Origin: Shewanella frigidimarina
GTDB taxonomy: Bacteria > Pseudomonadota > Gammaproteobacteria > Enterobacterales > Shewanellaceae
DNA: 46,396 bases
Reading direction: 5' to 3'
Assembly: GCF_003797125.1 (NCBI RefSeq)
Contig: NZ_RKKE01000013.1
Location: 1 to 46,396, forward strand
The notes beneath the pieces are model-generated. The model saw only the letters and a program-made list of their open reading frames with translations. It was not told the origin of the DNA and made no database searches. Shown piece by piece: positions 42,144-46,396 of this stretch. The translations under genes and the position numbers were made by a program. How positions within the stretch are numbered: position 1 is the stretch's first letter; each line of letters begins with the position of its first letter.

Positions 42144-42545
42144 TTTTAGGTTAACAGAGAAAGCGGTTTTTCCGCAGTGCTTGGAATCTTGATTATACGT
42201 AAAGATTATTAATTGAATAGTAATATAAGGAAGATATGAATCTAAATCCTGAGAGTTGCGTACTGGTTCACAGATTGAATTGTTTGTCTAACTTAAGACG
42301 AAACTTTGTTAAGGTAACCATGTCAGACTGGTTGTTATAAATTTTCGTTTTGATTGAATAGATACTCATAATGAGACTAGTGACCCAATTTTGTACGAAA
42401 ATGGCAGACAGAAGCCATAGCAAGTTCTAAAATGCGTTAAAATTCGTTTAAGCTAATGTGCGTATATTAGTTTCACCGCATTAATTAGTACTGCCGTGAT
42501 TTGTTTGTTTCAGATCCGCTAATTTTTTTAGACTAAGGAATACCC
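42144..42545. other. divergent ccmI-ccmF intergenic region
   Basis: About 400 bases that separate divergent ccmI and ccmF and should carry their promoters. No clear promoter pair stands out. It holds a short ORF with a strong ribosome binding site (42236-42340), described separately. The rest is AT-rich with no repeats or RNA genes recognised. Confidence 0.5.
42236..42340 (+). CDS. possible small ORF, 34 codons, unknown
   Basis: ATG at 42236 is preceded by AAGGAAG, one of the better ribosome binding sites in this part of the window, and runs 34 codons to TAA. The peptide begins MNLNPESCVLVHRLNCL and ends VTMSDWLL. It has no clear membrane segment and no motif I recognise. It lies about 200 bases before ccmF, so it could be a leader peptide, a small protein, or a gene remnant. 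Coding status rests only on the start signal. Confidence 0.3.
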   Translation: MNLNPESCVLVHRLNCLSNLRRNFVKVTMSDWLL

Positions 42546-44516
42546 ATGATTCCAGAACTTGGACATTTCTCGCTAATTCTCGGTTTGGCTTTTGCCTTAC
42601 TGCTAGCTAGCGTGCCGTTATATGGTTCCGCACGTAAAGACCAGTATCTTGTTCGCTATGCCTGGCCACTGACATACGGAATGTTTTTTTTCATCAGTCT
42701 CTCCGTTATAGCGCTAGGGTACAGCTTTGCTGTTGATGATTTCTCTGTGGCTTATGTCGCCCATCACTCTAATTCTCAACTACCAATATTCTTTAAAATT
42801 GCGGCGGTATGGGGTGGTCATGAAGGTTCATTATTATTCTGGGTATTCGCGTTGTCTGTATGGACTGCATCAGTGGCACTGTTTAGTAAGGGCTTAGAAG
42901 AAGTCTTTACTGCAAGGGTGTTATCTGTTTTAGCGATGATCGTTGTTGGCTTCAGTTTATTCATGATCCTAACTTCTAGTCCATTTGAACGGATATTCCC
43001 TATTCCTCTAGAAGGGCGAGATTTAAACCCAATGTTGCAAGATGTTGGCTTAATCTTCCATCCGCCAATGTTGTATCTAGGGTATGTGGGTTTCTCGGTA
43101 TGTTTTGCTTTTGCTATTGCAGCCCTTATGAGTGGCAGACTTGATTCTGCTTGGGCACGCTGGAGTCGTCCTTGGACTTTAGCTGCATGGATATTTCTAA
43201 CTGGTGGTATTTCACTTGGTTCTTGGTGGGCTTACTACGAATTAGGTTGGGGCGGCTGGTGGTTCTGGGACCCAGTTGAAAATGCATCATTTATGCCTTG
43301 GTTAGTCGGTACTGCTTTAGTGCACTCATTAATTGTGACGGAAAAGCGTGGGGCATTCCGTAACTGGACTGTATTGCTGTCTATCTTTGCCTTCTCATTA
43401 AGTTTACTCGGCACCTTTATTGTACGTTCGGGCGTTCTTACTTCAGTGCATTCTTTTGCAGCAGATCCAAGTCGTGGCTTGTTTATCTTGTTGTTGTTAG
43501 GTATTGCCATTGGTGGTTCATTAACTTTGTTTGCCTTCCGAGCAAGCGAAATGAGTAGCCCTGCACGATTTGAGCTTAAATCGAAAGAAACCATGTTACT
43601 AATCTGTAATGTGTTACTCACTGTTGCGGCAGGTACCGTTTTGCTGGGTACGCTTTATCCGTTACTGATCGATGCATTAGGCATGGGTAAAATTTCTGTT
43701 GGCCCTCCATATTTTAATGCCGTATTTGTGCCTATCGTGTTAGTGCTATTTGGCTTTATGGGTATTGGTCCAATTATTCGCTGGAAGAAATCTAAACCGA
43801 GTGAAATTAAAAAGCAGTTACTTGTGCCTGCTATTATCGCGTTAGTGGTTGGTGTGTCGGCTCCATTTGTTGCTGATGGTCAATTTAATGCTTGGGTGAT
43901 GTGTGGTGTAGCGGCTACAACGTGGATCATGCTATCAACTTTGCGGGCTGCTTATAATATTGTAAGCAACAAAGAAGGTGGTATCAGTCTTAATAAAATG
44001 GGCCGTAGCCAATTAGGCATGATCGTCGCTCATTTTGGTATTGCTGTGTCGGTAATGGGCGCAACTATCGTGTCTAATTACTCGATTGAAAAAAGCGTGC
44101 GTATGGGACCAGGAATTAGCCAAGAACTGGCTGGTTATACATTTAAGTATTTAGAAACTAAAAATGTAGTAGGTCCAAACTATACCGCTCAACAAGGTCA
44201 AATCGAAATCTACAAAGATGATGAATTTATTACCTTGTTAAAGCCTGATCGTCGTCAATATAATGTTCGAACTATGGATATGACCGAAGCGGGTATTGAT
44301 TGGGGATTGTTCCGCGATTTATATGTCACTATGGGCGATCCAATTAGTTTAACTGAGTTTGCTGTGCGTCTTAATTACAAGCCATTTGTTCGTTGGTTAT
44401 GGTTTGGCTCGATCTTCATGATGATAGGTGGGTTCCTTGCGGCATCTGATAAGCGTTATCGTGTGAAGCAGGTTGCAACAGAAGATGCAGCAAAAGCAAA
44501 ATTAGCGACAGCTTAA
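42546..44516 (+). CDS. ccmF: heme lyase CcmF
   Basis: CcmF receives heme from CcmE and ligates it to apocytochromes with CcmH/I. The 656-residue integral membrane protein has many membrane segments, the WWD motif WGGWWFWDPVENASFMPW (235-252), the FHPPMLYLGY segment with His172, and His260. A C-terminal periplasmic domain is followed by a last membrane helix. AAGGAATACCC precedes the ATG. ccmG follows after 16 bases, starting the ccmFGH unit. Confidence 0.97.
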   Translation: MIPELGHFSLILGLAFALLLASVPLYGSARKDQYLVRYAWPLTYGMFFFISLSVIALGYSFAVDDFSVAYVAHHSNSQLPIFFKIAAVWGGHEGSLLFWVFALSVWTASVALFSKGLEEVFTARVLSVLAMIVVGFSLFMILTSSPFERIFPIPLEGRDLNPMLQDVGLIFHPPMLYLGYVGFSVCFAFAIAALMSGRLDSAWARWSRPWTLAAWIFLTGGISLGSWWAYYELGWGGWWFWDPVENASFMPWLVGTALVHSLIVTEKRGAFRNWTVLLSIFAFSLSLLGTFIVRSGVLTSVHSFAADPSRGLFILLLLGIAIGGSLTLFAFRASEMSSPARFELKSKETMLLICNVLLTVAAGTVLLGTLYPLLIDALGMGKISVGPPYFNAVFVPIVLVLFGFMGIGPIIRWKKSKPSEIKKQLLVPAIIALVVGVSAPFVADGQFNAWVMCGVAATTWIMLSTLRAAYNIVSNKEGGISLNKMGRSQLGMIVAHFGIAVSVMGATIVSNYSIEKSVRMGPGISQELAGYTFKYLETKNVVGPNYTAQQGQIEIYKDDEFITLLKPDRRQYNVRTMDMTEAGIDWGLFRDLYVTMGDPISLTEFAVRLNYKPFVRWLWFGSIFMMIGGFLAASDKRYRVKQVATEDAAKAKLATA

Positions 44517-44532
44517 TATACTCGGAGACATT

Positions 44533-45087
44533 ATGAAGAAGTTTGTACTGTTTATACCTTTGGTTATATTTTTGGGTATGGGCGTGTTTTTATACAAAGG
44601 ATTATTTCTAAATCCTAAAGTGCTTGATTCTGCATTAGAAGGAAAGCCAGTTCCGGCTTTCCAACTTGAGCGCTTAGAAGTGCCTAGTGAAGTGTTAACT
44701 GAGAAAGATCTTCCAGCAAAAGTGTCTATGTTGAACTTTTGGGCAACTTGGTGTCCGGCATGTAAGTATGAACATCCTTATTTGATGATGCTGTCTAAAC
44801 GTAACTTATTACCTATATATGGTATCAATTATCGTGACGAGAGAGCATTAGCTGTTAAGGAGTTAACTACTCAAGGTGATCCATACACAGTTAACATCTT
44901 TGACAAAGATGGTCGCTTAGGTCTTGATCTTGGAGTTTATGGAGCACCGGAAACTTTTATAGTCGACCACAACGGTATTATTCGTTATCGCTATGCCGGT
45001 CCTATAGATCAAACAGTATGGACACAAACCTTGTATCCAATGATCCAGCAATTACAAGCTGAAGCTAAAGTCGATGGAGCATCGTAA
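44533..45087 (+). CDS. ccmG: thiol:disulfide interchange protein CcmG (DsbE)
   Basis: CcmG is a membrane-anchored periplasmic thioredoxin that keeps apocytochrome c thiols and CcmH reduced, fed by DsbD. The 184-residue protein has an N-terminal anchor (about 4-21) and the active site WCPAC with Cys74 and Cys77; E. coli has WCPTC. The family-specific GINYRDERA segment and the cis-proline region VYGAPETFIVD are present. Its TAA overlaps the ccmH ATG by one base. Confidence 0.96.
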   Translation: MKKFVLFIPLVIFLGMGVFLYKGLFLNPKVLDSALEGKPVPAFQLERLEVPSEVLTEKDLPAKVSMLNFWATWCPACKYEHPYLMMLSKRNLLPIYGINYRDERALAVKELTTQGDPYTVNIFDKDGRLGLDLGVYGAPETFIVDHNGIIRYRYAGPIDQTVWTQTLYPMIQQLQAEAKVDGAS

Positions 45088-45569
45088 TGAAATTCATATT
45101 TAAAATGATGGTGGCTTGTACGAGTTTACTTTTTACTCTGACGGTAATGGCGACACCTGTTGATACTTATGAATTTCAATCGGCAGATAATCAACAAAGA
45201 GCATTGTCACTAGCACACCAATTGCGTTGCCCACAGTGTCAGAATCAAAACTTAGTCGATTCAAACTCTCCGGTTGCCCAAGATTTACGTCTTGAGGTGT
45301 ATACCATGGTCGATAGTGGTAAGTCAGATTCAGAGATTATTGAATTTATGACCAGCCGCTATGGCGATTTTGTCTTGTACAATCCAAAGTTAGACTCGAA
45401 AACTTATATTCTATGGCTTGGTCCATTTGGATTACTTGTTTTGGGTCTCTTTATTGGTTTTATCTTCGTGCGTAAGCAGCGTATCCAGGCAACAGAATCG
45501 ACAACCTTGTCGACAGAGCAACAAGCCGAGTTAGATGCGCTATTAAATCGTAGTAAGACAACTAAGTAA
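45087..45569 (+). CDS. ccmH: cytochrome c maturation protein CcmH (NrfF-type)
   Basis: CcmH is a thiol oxidoreductase that works with CcmF in heme ligation. The 160-residue protein has a signal peptide (about 1-22), the active-site motif RCPQCQNQNL (Cys48, Cys51), a three-helix periplasmic domain ending in FMTSRYGDFVLYNP, and a C-terminal membrane segment (about 108-128). It is the short form, without the TPR domain of E. coli CcmH; here that role belongs to the separate ccmI. Confidence 0.96.
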   Translation: MKFIFKMMVACTSLLFTLTVMATPVDTYEFQSADNQQRALSLAHQLRCPQCQNQNLVDSNSPVAQDLRLEVYTMVDSGKSDSEIIEFMTSRYGDFVLYNPKLDSKTYILWLGPFGLLVLGLFIGFIFVRKQRIQATESTTLSTEQQAELDALLNRSKTTK

Positions 45570-45587
45570 CATAATGGAGTATTAACC

Positions 45588-46169
45588 TTGAAACAGTGGT
45601 TTGCGTTTATATTCACTAGCTTCTTTCTTATGGGTACTGCAAGTGTGGCTAATGCATACCCCGGCATGCAAGCTGCGGCTAAGCAAACCTCTGAATCAAC
45701 TCTCGAACGCATAAATATATTGCCGCAACCATTCCCAATTGCTCTGGTCGATTTTACTGATCTCGTTGGTCAGTCGGTTAACTTTGAACAATATAAGGGT
45801 AAAGTGGTTGTTGTTAATCTTTGGGCTACTTGGTGTCCGCCGTGTGTAAGAGAACTTCCTGCACTCAATCGATTAAATCAAACTCTAAATGCAGAACATT
45901 TTGCATTATTGCCCATTTCTATTGATGCAGAAGCTGTGGCTATTGTGCAACCATTTTTGGAGTCTCTTGGATTAGGCGAATTTAATTCGTATTTCGATCC
46001 GCAACAACAACTACGTGATGTCTTTCCGCTTGATACGATACCTGCAACATTTATCTTAAATGAGCAAGGTGAGCTGGTGGCTTATGTACGTTCGTATGTC
46101 GATTGGGATGATACAAGTGTGGCTACCTTCCTTGAACAGTTTCGCCAGAACGCTAAAAAAGTACAATAA
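45588..46169 (+). CDS. TlpA/ResA-like periplasmic thioredoxin
   Basis: The 193-residue product has a signal peptide (cleavage likely after ANA, residue 23) and a thioredoxin fold with active site WCPPC (Cys83, Cys86) in VVVNLWATWCPPCVRELPAL. The cis-proline region is DTIPATFILNEQGE. The start is a TTG with GGAG 8 bases upstream, 18 bases after ccmH, so it is probably the last gene of the ccmFGH unit. A second CxxC thioredoxin beside ccmG suggests a separate thiol-reduction step or target. The precise substrate is unknown. Confidence 0.9.
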   Translation: MKQWFAFIFTSFFLMGTASVANAYPGMQAAAKQTSESTLERINILPQPFPIALVDFTDLVGQSVNFEQYKGKVVVVNLWATWCPPCVRELPALNRLNQTLNAEHFALLPISIDAEAVAIVQPFLESLGLGEFNSYFDPQQQLRDVFPLDTIPATFILNEQGELVAYVRSYVDWDDTSVATFLEQFRQNAKKVQ

Positions 46170-46195
46170 ACAGTCATAAAATAGCTTAAAATACG

Positions 46196-46241
46196 AAAAA
46201 GGATCGCTTTTGGTGAAAAGATAGCCAAGCGATCCTTTTTT
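46196..46241 (+). terminator. ccmFGH operon terminator
   Basis: A 9-bp stem GGATCGCTT / AAGCGATCC, extended by A5/T5, with a 17-base loop is followed by T6, 26 bases after the thioredoxin gene. The T run continues into an AT-rich tract in the UP-element position of the rrn promoter. Confidence 0.9.
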
Positions 46242-46254
46242 ATTAAAAAAGGCC

Positions 46255-46282
46255 TTGCGCTAAATCGTGTGGTGCCTATAAT
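46255..46282 (+). promoter_or_regulatory. rRNA operon promoter P1
   Basis: TTGCGC (46255-46260), a 16-base spacer and a perfect TATAAT (46277-46282) are followed by GCGCATCCACTGACACGG. This is nearly the same as the E. coli rrn P1 discriminator and start region (GCGCCTCCACTGACACGG). The 16-base spacing and GC-rich discriminator are hallmarks of ppGpp/DksA-controlled rrn promoters. An AT-rich UP-element-like tract lies upstream (46233-46252). Confidence 0.92.
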
Positions 46283-46387
46283 GCGCATCCACTGACACGG
46301 CAGACAGCGTAAGCGGTTACCGAGTCAGGTTGGATTAAGTGCTTCAAAACACTGAGTTCAAGGCGAAAAGAAAGTTTGAAAAAACAC

Positions 46388-46393
46388 TTGACG
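46388..46393 (+). promoter_or_regulatory. rRNA operon promoter P2, -35 box only
   Basis: TTGACG lies about 105 bases downstream of P1, the usual P1-P2 distance. The window ends before its -10 box, so this is inferred from position and the analogy with E. coli. Confidence 0.5.
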
Positions 46394-46396
46394 CCA

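Overview
The window is a bacterial chromosome segment that is almost entirely translation and transcription housekeeping, followed by the cytochrome c maturation genes. Protein sequences, gene order and the presence of a small cytochrome c5 (ScyA-like) inside the ccm cluster point to a gammaproteobacterium of the Alteromonadales, most likely Shewanella or a close relative. The genus is inferred from remembered family sequences, because no search could be run.

Layout: the window opens inside the 3' half of a 5S rRNA gene and its terminator. A decayed second copy of the 5S tail follows, then murB-birA (+) and coaA (-). A tRNA cluster Thr(TGT)-Tyr(GTA)-Gly(TCC)-[degenerate Thr] leads into tufB. 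Next come secE-nusG, rplKA, rplJL and rpoBC (the L11/L10/beta cluster), and the str operon rpsL-rpsG-fusA-tufA. The S10 operon (rpsJ to rpsQ), the spc operon (rplN to rpmJ) and the alpha operon (rpsM-rpsK-rpsD-rpoA-rplQ) follow, all on the + strand, with gene order as in E. coli. Autoregulatory leaders are recognisable before rplJ (L10 leader), rpsJ (S10 leader with U-tract attenuator) and rpsM (S4/alpha leader). Several operon promoters have a GC-rich discriminator directly after the -10 box, as expected for growth-rate and stringently controlled genes.

After rplQ there is a gene-free, AT-rich stretch of about 1.3 kb. Then comes the System I cytochrome c maturation locus: ccmABCDE on the - strand, scyA (+) divergent from ccmA with a CRP-like site between them, ccmI (-), and ccmF-ccmG-ccmH plus an extra TlpA-like thioredoxin on the + strand. 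The window ends in a typical rrn P1 promoter and the -35 box of P2, so the whole block lies between two co-oriented rRNA operons.

I did not find a novel defence, mobile or biosynthetic system. The observations most worth a second look are: the tRNA-Thr copy with an Asn-type GTT anticodon and lost identity bases; the decayed 5S tail; the 1,179-bp identical tract shared by the two tuf genes, which includes the terminator; promoters nested inside hairpins upstream of rplK and rplJ; CTAG-centred hairpins; a small ORF with a strong Shine-Dalgarno between ccmI and ccmF; and the unexplained gap after rplQ.
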